64,000 nt of DNA, taken from contig JAQWPT010000022.1 in the NCBI GenBank assembly GCA_029245245.1, positions 40,592 to 104,591 of the forward strand. Reading direction: 5' to 3'. Source of the stretch: Phycisphaerales bacterium (lineage in GTDB: Bacteria > Planctomycetota > Phycisphaerae > Phycisphaerales > SM1A02). The number at the start of each line of letters is the position of its first letter. Position 1 is the stretch's first letter. The translations under genes and the position numbers were made by a program. Positions 1 to 7,662 of the stretch are shown here, in pieces. Below the pieces are notes generated by a model. The model searched no databases. It was not told the origin of the DNA and worked only from the letters and a program-made list of their open reading frames with translations.

Positions 1-360
1 CAGGCGATGGTTCCCGATGCGGTACTGCAGGTCACCCAGTTCTTCCCATGCAGCGATGTTCCCGGGATCGAGAACCGTAGCACGCTGGTACAGGCGATCC
101 GACTCCGGAAGGTTGTCCCGTGATTCAGCCTCGCGGGCAAGGATGTAGAAGCGAGCGCTCCGATTCTGCAGTCGCTGCGGGATGACCTGCTCATCCTCGA
201 GCGTGCCGTCGACAAATCCCAGCGACAGCATGTCGGCGAATGTCAACTTCATCAGGTTCGGATCAATGCGATGGGGCTCATGCTCGAAGGCCAACGCAGG
301 CATGCCTGCCGCATACGCGCCCACCAGCAATGCCAGAATCGTCAATGGCGTACGTCTCAC
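1..360 (-). CDS. Secreted TPR-like protein, N-terminal part only
   Basis: The reading frame starts with GTG at 360 and runs off the left edge, so only the first 120 codons are present. The start is fixed by a GTGA overlap (357-360) with the stop of the upstream gene. Residues 1-22 look like a signal peptide: two arginines, then a hydrophobic stretch ending near ALA, so the product is probably exported. From about residue 85 the sequence (LYQRATVLDPGNIAAWEELG) has the spacing of a tetratricopeptide repeat, which suggests a protein-interaction role. It is the last visible gene of the nusA operon. The family cannot be named from this fragment. Confidence 0.6.
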   Translation of the reverse strand, partial: MRRTPLTILALLVGAYAAGMPALAFEHEPHRIDPNLMKLTFADMLSLGFVDGTLEDEQVIPQRLQNRSARFYILAREAESRDNLPESDRLYQRATVLDPGNIAAWEELGDLQYRIGNHRL

Positions 361-1412
361 CGTCGCTTCGGAGTCTTCTTCCGCACCTTCTTCTTGGCCG
401 TCTTCTTGGCCGTCTTCTTCCTGGCGACCTTCTTCCTGGCAACCTTCTTCTTGGCAACCTTCTTCTTGGCCGTCTTCTTCTTGGCAACCTTCTTCTTGGC
501 AACCTTCTTCTTGGCGACCTTCTTCTTGGTCGTCTTCTTGGCGGCCTTCTTCCTGGCCGTCTTTTTCTGCTCCTTCAGCTTGGCCGCTTTCTTTTCTTCC
601 TTCAACTTGGCCGCCTTCTTCTCTTCGGCCCTTCGCGCCGCCTCCGCCTTTGCAGCAGCCTTGGCCGCACGCTTGCGAGCAGCTTCTTCACGTTCCAGTC
701 GCCGCTCCTTCGCCTCAGCCACCCGCTCCTTCTGCCGCTCCTTGATCCGCTGGTCGCGATGCTTCTGGGCCGCCTTCTCACGACGCTGGCGGTTCTGGAT
801 GATCCGGCGCGATTCAGAATCAACCCATCCCTGGAATCGAGACTGCGCACCCTCGCCCTGCTCGGCGCCGATCTGCCTGGTCAACCACTTGGACACGTCG
901 TCAGCACTGCAATCCGGCTCGATGACTTCCGCCTCCTCCAGCAGGACCAGCAACTGGTCATCCACGGGAATGGCATGAACATCGAAGCATCGCGAAAGCA
1001 CGCGAGCCGACACGAAAGGCACGATGCCGTCCAGTGACTCGATGTAGTCCCGGATCTCCGCCTTCTTCTGCTGCACGACGGCATCAAGCGTGACGTCGTG
1101 CTCTCGAAGATAGATCGCATTCAGTGAAGCCCGGAGTCGGCTGGCCCGCTCGTCGGCATGCTCCGTCGTATCACCGATCATCTCGATGATCTCGTTGGGC
1201 ATGCTCACCCGCAATTCGTTGTAGTCCTCCATCGAGGACAGGAGCTTTCCATAGCTGGCGGTTGCCCGCGAGCTGGTGGATTCCCACAACAGGAAGGAAT
1301 AGACAAGCACCCCCACAAGGTCATCGCCTTCGGGCTCCTTGCGTGGTTTTCCCATCGTCAACTTCCGGAGAAGTGTGCTGAGTTTCTTTGCGTGCTTCGA
1401 GGAGTTCTTCAC
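357..1412 (-). CDS. Endonuclease III-like fold protein with histone H1-like lysine-rich tail
   Basis: The product is 351 residues long. GTG at 1412 is chosen because it forms a GTGA overlap with the rbfA stop; an upstream in-frame extension exists but would lie inside rbfA. Residues 1-200 are mostly helical, and the early segment (LVGVLVYSFLLWEST, later ELRVSMPNEIIEMIGD) resembles the helical core of the endonuclease III family. I see no clear catalytic Lys/Asp pair or iron-sulfur cysteines, so nuclease activity is not claimed. Residues 215-270 are a charged Ala/Arg/Lys/Glu helix. The last ~80 residues repeat AKKKV-type pentads, like histone H1 or HU tails, and should bind nucleic acid. The operon position with nusA, infB and rbfA suggests an RNA- or nucleoid-related role, which is inference. 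Confidence 0.7.
   Translation of the reverse strand: MKNSSKHAKKLSTLLRKLTMGKPRKEPEGDDLVGVLVYSFLLWESTSSRATASYGKLLSSMEDYNELRVSMPNEIIEMIGDTTEHADERASRLRASLNAIYLREHDVTLDAVVQQKKAEIRDYIESLDGIVPFVSARVLSRCFDVHAIPVDDQLLVLLEEAEVIEPDCSADDVSKWLTRQIGAEQGEGAQSRFQGWVDSESRRIIQNRQRREKAAQKHRDQRIKERQKERVAEAKERRLEREEAARKRAAKAAAKAEAARRAEEKKAAKLKEEKKAAKLKEQKKTARKKAAKKTTKKKVAKKKVAKKKVAKKKTAKKKVAKKKVARKKVARKKTAKKTAKKKVRKKTPKRR
384..570 (-). repeat. 15-bp degenerate tandem repeats coding AKKKV pentads
   Basis: About twelve imperfect copies of a 15-base unit (plus-strand form accttcttcttggca with small changes) lie head to tail inside the lysine-rich tail of the 357-1412 gene. The period is a multiple of three, so gain or loss of a unit would keep the reading frame. 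The repeat also opens arginine- or leucine-rich frames on both strands that are artefacts. Confidence 0.85.
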
Positions 1413-1834
1413 GATGTGGGCTCCTGGCCTTGCTCGTGGGACTGATCTGGTGACTGATCCTGTGGCGGCTGACGACTGGTGTTCAGTTCGTCGTCGCGAC
1501 GCCGACCTTCGTTGATGGCGGACAGGACTTCTGCCTGCTTCTTGAGTGATTGATCGAGTCGGAAACTGAGCCGGGGCATCCGTCGCAGCGAAACCTTCGA
1601 TGCAACCGTCCTCCGGATCCAGGCCGAGGCATGCTCGATACCCTTGATCGACAACTGGCCATGCTCCTCGGGAAGCACGGAACACCAGACGATCGCCTCG
1701 GCGTAATCAGGCGACACATCGACCTTCGTGACGGACACGAGACCTCGAACACGCGGATCGTTCAGTCCACGCGACAGGATGTCCTGCACGGACCGTCTTA
1801 ATACGGACTCGATCTGATGTGAATGCGTACTCAT
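1409..1834 (-). CDS. rbfA: Ribosome-binding factor A
   Basis: RbfA is a KH-fold protein that binds the 30S subunit and helps 16S rRNA 5'-end maturation. The 141-residue product has the typical opening (helix with IESVLRRSVQDIL), then NDPRVRGLVSVTKVDVSPD, which matches the family signature of L-x-DPR followed by a beta strand and D-Y-A. The segment RRMPRLSFRLDQSLKKQAEV fits the conserved P-x-L-x-F-x-x-D-x-S region. ATG at 1834 is preferred over an upstream open frame that would include intergenic sequence. The C-terminal ~25 residues are a Gln/Asp/Pro-rich tail. It sits directly after infB in the usual nusA-infB-rbfA order. Confidence 0.93.
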   Translation of the reverse strand: MSTHSHQIESVLRRSVQDILSRGLNDPRVRGLVSVTKVDVSPDYAEAIVWCSVLPEEHGQLSIKGIEHASAWIRRTVASKVSLRRMPRLSFRLDQSLKKQAEVLSAINEGRRRDDELNTSRQPPQDQSPDQSHEQGQEPTS

Positions 1835-1863
1835 GAAACAAGTCGACCCTTCATCCCGACAGA

Positions 1864-4566
1864 TCAGGCCCCGGGCTGCTCTTGGTGCACCTTGTAGCAC
1901 TCGAGCACATCGCCGACCTTGATGTCGTCATATTTGTCGATGAGCATGCCGCATTCCTGGCCCGACTTGACTTCCTTCGCGTCGTCCTTGAATCGCTTGA
2001 GCTGGGCCAGCTTGCGATCGCTCTCGATGACGATCTCGTTTCGAGTCACGCGGATCAATGCCTGACGCTCGATGGTGCCCTCGGTGACGTAGCAACCGGC
2101 CACCATGCCCACCTTCGTGATCTTGAACGCCTCCCGGACCTCGGCATGGCCGAGGATCTCGATGCGCTGGATCGGGTCGAGCAGGCCGAGGACGGCCTTC
2201 TGCACGTCATCGGTGATGTCATAGATCACGTCATAGAAGCGAAGATCGACGCCGGTTCTCTCGGCCGCCTTGCGGACAGCGCCCGATGAGGTGACATTGA
2301 ACCCGATGATGATCGCACCGGCCGCCTCGGCAAGGGCGACATCGGAATCGTTGACGCCACCGACGGAACTGTGCTTCACGGAGATCGTCACCTCGTCCGT
2401 CGTGCACTTCTCCAGCGAGGCCTTGATGGTCTCGGCGGAACCCTGGCAGTCGGACTTGAGGATGATCGGCAGTTCCTTGCGGGATGCGCCTTCGAGTTTC
2501 TCGAAGATGTTGTCGAGCGTGATCTTCTCCTTTGCAAGATCGCGTTCACGCTCCGCCTGGATCCGCTCCTGGGCAGCTGCTTCCGCCATCCGGAGATTCT
2601 TGACGACGTAGAACTTGTCACCGGCATCCGGCAACGAGTTGATGCCCGAAACAGCCACCGGAGTGGAGGGTGCGGCGGACGTGTCACGCTCGCCGCGATC
2701 GTTCATGATGTCGCGGACCCGGCCGTAGCCGCGACCCACCACGATGCAATCGCCCTTGGAAAGCATTCCCTGCTGAACCAGGCCGGTGATGACGGCTCCT
2801 CGCCCTTCTTCCATTCGTGATTCCAGCACCGTGCCCTCAGCCGGTCCACCAAAGTCGGCCTTCAGGTCCAGCAACTGGGCCTGGTAGTCGAGAATCTCCA
2901 GCAGGTCGGTGATCCCGGAGTTCTCGATGGCACTGGTTCGGATGACCTCGGTAGCGCCACCCCACTCGACGGGGTTGAGTTCATGCTCGGCGAGTTGGCC
3001 GAAGATACGCTGGATGTTGGCATCCGTAGCCTCCGCCTTGTCGATCTTGTTCAGCGCCACCACGATCGGTACGCCTGCGGCCTTGGCATGACTGATGGAC
3101 TCGACCGTCTGTGGCATGACGCCGTCGTCTGCGGCAACCACGAGCACGACGATGTCCGTCACCTTTGCGCCGCGGGCACGCATTTCCGTGAAGGCCTCAT
3201 GGCCGGGAGTATCGATGAAGGTGACTTCACGCTCCGTGTCGCCGATGCGAACAGGAACGCGGAAGGCGCTGGTGGCCTGGGTGATCCCACCGGCCTCGCC
3301 TTCGGCGACTTTTTCACTGCGAATGCGATCCAGCAGCGATGTCTTGCCATGATCGACGTGGCCGAGGATGGTGATTACCGGTGAGCGGGGCTGCTCATCA
3401 TGCATTTCCCGATCGACGAAACCACTGGCAATCTCCTCTTCACTCGTCTGGTTGGCGATCACCTGCAGATCAACACCGAACCCGAGCATCACCTCGACCG
3501 CGAGGCTCGTTTCGAGCGTGCTGTTGATGGTCACATCGTGCTCGTCCATGACAAGTTGCCGGACGATGTCCCGGCCCTTGATGCCCGTGGCGGAGGAAAT
3601 CCCCTTGATCGTGATCGGTTCGGACATCTCGACCGGCTCACCGCTGTCACGAATGCTCGGGGCACGCTGACCGGCGCCTCCTGCAGTCCGCTTGAGGTTG
3701 TCGCGTCGTGCGGCCTTGAAGAAGCCACCTGCTCGAGAAAGCCTGCGCTCACGCTCCAGGAGATCCTGCTGACGCCAGTTGGCCTGGCGACTGGCATCCT
3801 GCTGGCTCCCTCGGCCGGTCGTGGGACGGGCTGGTTCCTGTCGAGCCGCACCGCTTCGCCGCTTGTTGCGACGGGATGATCGTTTGTCGTCGGTCGGCAG
3901 CGGACCGGGAGGGGCCGCACCAGGACCAGTCGGACCACCGGGCCGCGGACCGGCACCAGGTCGGGGGCCACCGCGGCCGGGACCATCGCCACGAGAGGCG
4001 GACCGTGGCTTGGGAACGATGTCCGGCGTCTCCACGCGAATGACCTTCGGTCCGGCCAGTTTCGTCTTCACGGGCTGTTCCAGTTTGCGGCCTCGCGGCG
4101 CATTTTCCGGTGCTGGAGCAACCGTTGAATCCGCCACTGCGGCAGCTGGGGGGTCAGCTGGTGTCGGAGGTGTGGACGCAGGGGCAATCGGGGAAACCTG
4201 GGGGGCTGGAACCGGGGACACGGGCGGGGTCGAGTCGGATGCCGGAGGCGCCTCAGGGACCTCTTCAGCCACGGCCGGGGTCTCGGGCTCATCCTTGACG
4301 GGCTTCTTGCGAGCCTTCTTCTTCGCCTTCTTCCGGGCCTTGTCGACGTCTACCGGCGCCGCGGTCTGAACCGCGGTGGCGACATTGCTTTCACTGGAAG
4401 CGAACCACTCGCGAATCGTCGCAGCAAGTCCCGCTGACAATGTCGACATGTGATTCGTGACCGAGGGGATTCCCTCGTCATCGCACTTCTTGACGATGTC
4501 CTTGGACGTCACGCCAAGTTCCTTGGCGATCTGGTGAACCCTGGTTGTCCCGACTTTCTTCGCCAC
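1864..4566 (-). CDS. infB: Translation initiation factor IF-2
   Basis: IF-2 is the GTPase that places initiator tRNA on the 30S subunit. The 900-residue product begins with an IF2_N domain ([19 protein letters not shown]). A lysine patch and a long Pro/Ala then Gly/Arg-rich linker reach to about residue 300. A second IF2_N-like segment follows ([18 protein letters not shown]). The G domain starts near residue 400 with [13 protein letters not shown], then DTPGHEAF and NKIDKAE. Domains II, III (QGSAETIK) and the C-terminal fMet-tRNA binding domain follow to the end. Length and order are normal for a bacterial IF-2 with a long linker. It lies 36 bases after nusA. Confidence 0.97.
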   Translation of the reverse strand: MAKKVGTTRVHQIAKELGVTSKDIVKKCDDEGIPSVTNHMSTLSAGLAATIREWFASSESNVATAVQTAAPVDVDKARKKAKKKARKKPVKDEPETPAVAEEVPEAPPASDSTPPVSPVPAPQVSPIAPASTPPTPADPPAAAVADSTVAPAPENAPRGRKLEQPVKTKLAGPKVIRVETPDIVPKPRSASRGDGPGRGGPRPGAGPRPGGPTGPGAAPPGPLPTDDKRSSRRNKRRSGAARQEPARPTTGRGSQQDASRQANWRQQDLLERERRLSRAGGFFKAARRDNLKRTAGGAGQRAPSIRDSGEPVEMSEPITIKGISSATGIKGRDIVRQLVMDEHDVTINSTLETSLAVEVMLGFGVDLQVIANQTSEEEIASGFVDREMHDEQPRSPVITILGHVDHGKTSLLDRIRSEKVAEGEAGGITQATSAFRVPVRIGDTEREVTFIDTPGHEAFTEMRARGAKVTDIVVLVVAADDGVMPQTVESISHAKAAGVPIVVALNKIDKAEATDANIQRIFGQLAEHELNPVEWGGATEVIRTSAIENSGITDLLEILDYQAQLLDLKADFGGPAEGTVLESRMEEGRGAVITGLVQQGMLSKGDCIVVGRGYGRVRDIMNDRGERDTSAAPSTPVAVSGINSLPDAGDKFYVVKNLRMAEAAAQERIQAERERDLAKEKITLDNIFEKLEGASRKELPIILKSDCQGSAETIKASLEKCTTDEVTISVKHSSVGGVNDSDVALAEAAGAIIIGFNVTSSGAVRKAAERTGVDLRFYDVIYDITDDVQKAVLGLLDPIQRIEILGHAEVREAFKITKVGMVAGCYVTEGTIERQALIRVTRNEIVIESDRKLAQLKRFKDDAKEVKSGQECGMLIDKYDDIKVGDVLECYKVHQEQPGA

Positions 4567-4602
4567 GCACTACTCCACTTCAAGGGACGACAAACTTCGT
4601 CG

Positions 4603-6087
4603 TCAGGAATCTTCCCGAGCCGGTTCCACATCTGGAGTGGAATCCGATTCGGCGGTTTCTTCTGTATTCGTCTCGCCGGAATCCTCATTCGTCGACGCCT
4701 CAGCGTCCTCGCTGCCCGCATCGGTATCAGCGTCAGCAGCAGGCTCGACCGGACCACCACCGAGAATCGAATCCGCGATGGATTCGACCGGACCACCGCC
4801 GAGAATCGAATCCGCGGCGGACTCGGCACCAGCATCGGTCTGGCTGGCGAGCAGGGCATCCGCTGCTGCGGCCTCCTCGGCTCGTCGCCGTTCCTCTTCT
4901 TCCTTTTCCTTCTGCTGCTGCTCGGCTACGACCTTGGACATGGCCGCGGACTCCACCAATACGGCGTCGGCGACAGCCTGGGACATCTCGACCTCGTTCA
5001 ACAGCACTTCGACACCGACTTCCTCGACGTCGAAGACGCTGATGATTCCCAGTGCACCCATGCGGTCGAGCATGGAATCGGACACGCCCTCTACGGTGCG
5101 TACGGTCTGTTCCAGGGTCTCGAGGCTCTTGGCGAACTCGTTGGGCGTCAGGATGTCGATGTCCCAACCGGTCAGGCGAGCGGCAAGGCGGACATTCTGA
5201 CCACGACGGCCGATCGCAAGCGACAGTTGGTCGTCGCGCACGATGATCGTGGCACGACCCAACTCGAAACAGAGACTGACTTCCTCGACCTCCGCCGGCT
5301 TCAGCGCGTTGGAGATGAGAACCTGGCTGGACTCGTTCCACCGGACGATGTCGATCTTCTCTCCGCCAAGTTCGTCGACGATATTGCGAATCCGACTGCC
5401 TCGGACACCGACACAGGCCCCGACCGCATCGACCTTGGAATCGATCGAGGAGACGGCGATCTTGGTTCGGAAGCCCGGCTCGCGAGCCATGGCCTTGATC
5501 TCGATGATGTGCTCCGACACCTCGGGCACCTCGGCCTCGAAGAGCCGGCGGATGAAGTCCGGATGACTGCGGGACAGGACCACCTTGACCCGGCTGCCCT
5601 CTTCACGGACGTCACGGATCAGGCAACGAACGCGATCGCCCGGATGGAAGACTTCTCCCGGAATCTGCTCACTGCGAGGCATGAACCCCTCGGCTCGATC
5701 GACCTGGACGACCAGGGCCCCGCCTTCGTAGCGGTGCGCCGTACCTGTGACCACATCCCCGAGCCGCTTGGAAAACTCGTCGAACAGGCTGGCCCGCTCG
5801 TCCTCGCGGAACCGCTGGATCATGACCTGCTTGGCGGTCTGGGCGGGAATGCGGCCGAGTTCCTCGATCGGGATTTCCTCGATCGTGCCGTCATCGTTGT
5901 TCCGCCACAGGCGGAGCGCGCCGGAGATCGGCTCGATCTCGCAACCGAACTCCTCCGTATCCAGCGAGTTGAAATGCTTCCTCGCCGCACTCACCATCGC
6001 CTGCTCGAGATCACCGATGAGCAACTCTCGATCGATGTTCCGCTCGCGGGAAATGGTGTCAATGATTCGAATCGTCTCTTGATTCAT
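4603..6087 (-). CDS. nusA: Transcription termination/antitermination factor NusA
   Basis: NusA binds RNA polymerase and nascent RNA and affects pausing, termination and antitermination. The 494-residue product has the N-terminal polymerase-binding domain (residues 1-125), an S1 domain (VTGTAHRYEGGALVVQVD), then two KH domains with GVRGSRIRNIVDELGGEKID and AIGRRGQNVRLAARL. A helix-hairpin-like segment follows (LDRMGALGIISVFDVEEVGV). The last ~120 residues are acidic low-complexity sequence with a 13-residue tandem repeat and differ from the proteobacterial C-terminal repeats. ATG at 6087 is chosen because GAGGA lies 5-8 bases upstream; another ATG is at 6099. No rimP precedes it, unlike many bacteria. 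Confidence 0.95.
   Translation of the reverse strand: MNQETIRIIDTISRERNIDRELLIGDLEQAMVSAARKHFNSLDTEEFGCEIEPISGALRLWRNNDDGTIEEIPIEELGRIPAQTAKQVMIQRFREDERASLFDEFSKRLGDVVTGTAHRYEGGALVVQVDRAEGFMPRSEQIPGEVFHPGDRVRCLIRDVREEGSRVKVVLSRSHPDFIRRLFEAEVPEVSEHIIEIKAMAREPGFRTKIAVSSIDSKVDAVGACVGVRGSRIRNIVDELGGEKIDIVRWNESSQVLISNALKPAEVEEVSLCFELGRATIIVRDDQLSLAIGRRGQNVRLAARLTGWDIDILTPNEFAKSLETLEQTVRTVEGVSDSMLDRMGALGIISVFDVEEVGVEVLLNEVEMSQAVADAVLVESAAMSKVVAEQQQKEKEEEERRRAEEAAAADALLASQTDAGAESAADSILGGGPVESIADSILGGGPVEPAADADTDAGSEDAEASTNEDSGETNTEETAESDSTPDVEPAREDS
4746..4823 (-). repeat. 39-bp tandem duplication in the nusA acidic tail
   Basis: Two adjacent, nearly identical 39-base units encode SILGGGPVESIAD and SILGGGPVEPAAD within the acidic C-terminal tail of NusA. 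The unit is in frame (13 codons), so the duplication lengthens the tail without disturbing it. Confidence 0.8.
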
Positions 6088-6171
6088 CGTCTTCCTCATT
6101 CGCCGGGTAGCAGCCCGTTGCCCCCGCCTGAAACTCCGCCACTCGCACCCGGTTCCGGTTCAACGAACAAA

Positions 6172-6205
6172 CCACGGAAACTCCCGAAACAGGGAGGCTC
6201 CGTGG
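6172..6205 (-). promoter_or_regulatory. Terminator-like hairpin in nusA operon leader
   Basis: A 34-base inverted repeat pairs CCACGGA with TCCGTGG and CTCCC with GGGAG around a small loop. Read on the minus strand, the stem is followed by TTTGTTCGTT. It stands about 85 bases upstream of the nusA start and looks like an attenuator or leader terminator. NusA autoregulation by leader structures is known in other bacteria; here it is inference. Confidence 0.45.
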
Positions 6206-6239
6206 CCCGCGTCGTCAGACACTTCCCGGGGGAAGCGTG

Positions 6240-6271
6240 CTGAGCACCGCCCAAAATGGGTGGATACTCAG
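6240..6271 (-). promoter_or_regulatory. Second hairpin in nusA operon leader
   Basis: The minus strand reads CTGAG, then CCACCC, a loop ATTTT, GGGCGG and CTCAG, which folds into an imperfect stem-loop. No T-run follows. It lies 35 bases upstream of the 6172-6205 hairpin in transcription order, so the two could belong to one folded leader. Confidence 0.35.
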
Positions 6272-6537
6272 AACAAGGGCGTACCCTCGTCATGCGACAA
6301 CGCGCAGACCCCATGCGAGTTGGACCCACATGGCAGACGACACGACGTGACAGCCTCAACTGCCATGACAAGCCGACCAAAGGTGAAGGAAGCTGACCAT
6401 CAGGAGTGCTCCGTCACGAAATCCGAGCCACCGGGCCCGGGAACTTCCAATCCAATTGAAGAACGATATCCACCCACCGCCCTTGCTGCAACCAGAACAG
6501 CCTCTCAACCCCTTTGAATAGTGCTTTGAGGGCCCTC

Positions 6538-7554
6538 TCAGGCTCGCTCGCCACCGCGAAGCGACCTCAACACCCGGACAACCCGGGAGCCCTGGTGCTG
6601 GCCCAGTGCGGCAAGGTACTTGGGGCGACCTTCCACCAGCAGCGTCACTGGTGACTCGGCCTGCCGGCCGGTGAGGATCAGATCCCCTACCCCCAACCCC
6701 TTCAGATCCGAAAGTGTCATCGTCGTTTCCGCGAGTGTGGCATTGACCTCGATCCCCGTGTCGGCGATGTGCCGGGACAGCTGATCGACATGGTGGAGGT
6801 TACGGCCCTCGCTGCCGGAGAAGGTCCAGGCCCTTCGGCCGAGCTCCTCCATCAACGGCTCGATGACATTGAACGGAACACACAGGCTCATGCGATCGGT
6901 CTTGCCGACCATGTGCACGTTGAATTCGAAGGCGATCACGACCTCGTTGGGAGGAACGATCTGAACGATCTGCGGATTTGATTCGATGTCACCAAGCGTG
7001 AAACTCACGGGGCAGATGGTCGACCATGCGTCCGACAGCGGATTCATCGCCCGGTGCAGTACCGAACGGGCGAGCCGTTCCTCGATCTGGGTCAAGGGTC
7101 GACCCGGGATGCGAGGAGCCTGCGCGTCTCCACCCATGAGCCGATCGATCATTGAATAGAAGATTTCGGGTGAGAGTTCCAGGCAGACCGAGCCGTCCAG
7201 GGTATCGGGCTTGACGAGCCCGAAGCAGGTCGGATCAGCCAGGGCCGCGGTGTACTCGGCATAGGTCATCTGCTCGACCCGGCCGATCTCGATTTCCACG
7301 ATGGTCCGCAGCAGACCCGTCCACTGGCTGCCGACGTTGCGGGCGAATGGTTCGTGCAGCGTCTTGAGCGATCGAATCTGGTCCTTGCTGATCCGCTCGG
7401 GCCGCTTGAAGTCGTAGGAGGAGATGGGGGGGCAGATATCGGTGCCGCGATCCAGGCAGAAAACCTTGGATGGAGCCACCCCCAGCGGCACGGTCCCATC
7501 GGAAACCGCCGTCTTGAGTGCGTCGACCTGGCTGCGATTCAGTGCGTCGTTCAC
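6538..7554 (-). CDS. fliM: Flagellar motor switch protein FliM
   Basis: FliM is the middle part of the flagellar C-ring and binds phospho-CheY. The 338-residue product opens with LNRSQVDALKTAV, comparable to the LSQxEIDALL segment of the family. The central chemotaxis-like domain has DGSVCLELSPEIFYSMIDRLMGG and PLTQIEERL. The C-terminal SpoA domain includes VNATLAETTMTLSDLKGLGVGDLI and ends with a typical RPKYLAALGQHQG. The GTG at 7554 follows GGGGAG at a good distance and gives the normal N-terminus; a TTG ten codons upstream is less likely. No other flagellar gene is in the window. The N-terminal CheY-binding LSQ motif is only weakly kept. Confidence 0.9.
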   Translation of the reverse strand: MNDALNRSQVDALKTAVSDGTVPLGVAPSKVFCLDRGTDICPPISSYDFKRPERISKDQIRSLKTLHEPFARNVGSQWTGLLRTIVEIEIGRVEQMTYAEYTAALADPTCFGLVKPDTLDGSVCLELSPEIFYSMIDRLMGGDAQAPRIPGRPLTQIEERLARSVLHRAMNPLSDAWSTICPVSFTLGDIESNPQIVQIVPPNEVVIAFEFNVHMVGKTDRMSLCVPFNVIEPLMEELGRRAWTFSGSEGRNLHHVDQLSRHIADTGIEVNATLAETTMTLSDLKGLGVGDLILTGRQAESPVTLLVEGRPKYLAALGQHQGSRVVRVLRSLRGGERA

Positions 7555-7662
7555 GCAGGACTCCCCATTTTGGCCCGGCAGCAAGAAATCCGGCCCGCAA
7601 AGCGTTTATCGGAGGATGAAGGAGAACCACTTGAAGCCCAGTGGCTATCCTGCCGCTTCCAG

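Larger units (their letters stand above)
6088..6537. other. 450-base gene-free leader between fliM and nusA
   Basis: No convincing coding frame lies here. An 85-codon plus frame at 6260-6517 has no family features and unlike-protein composition. The segment is the likely 5' leader and promoter region of the nusA operon, read on the minus strand, plus the 3' flank of fliM. It contains two hairpins, listed separately. I could not place a convincing -35/-10 pair. Confidence 0.6.

Noticed and set aside
384..570. Regular repeats that might look like a CRISPR or satellite array
   Set aside because: The units are contiguous with no spacers and are in frame, coding lysine pentads of a protein.
4450..6243. 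A 597-codon open frame on the plus strand
   Set aside because: It is the shadow of nusA and the start of infB, which have full domain content on the minus strand.
6260..6517. An 85-codon plus-strand frame between nusA and fliM
   Set aside because: The composition is unlike a protein, there is no ribosome site, and it overlaps the nusA leader hairpin region.
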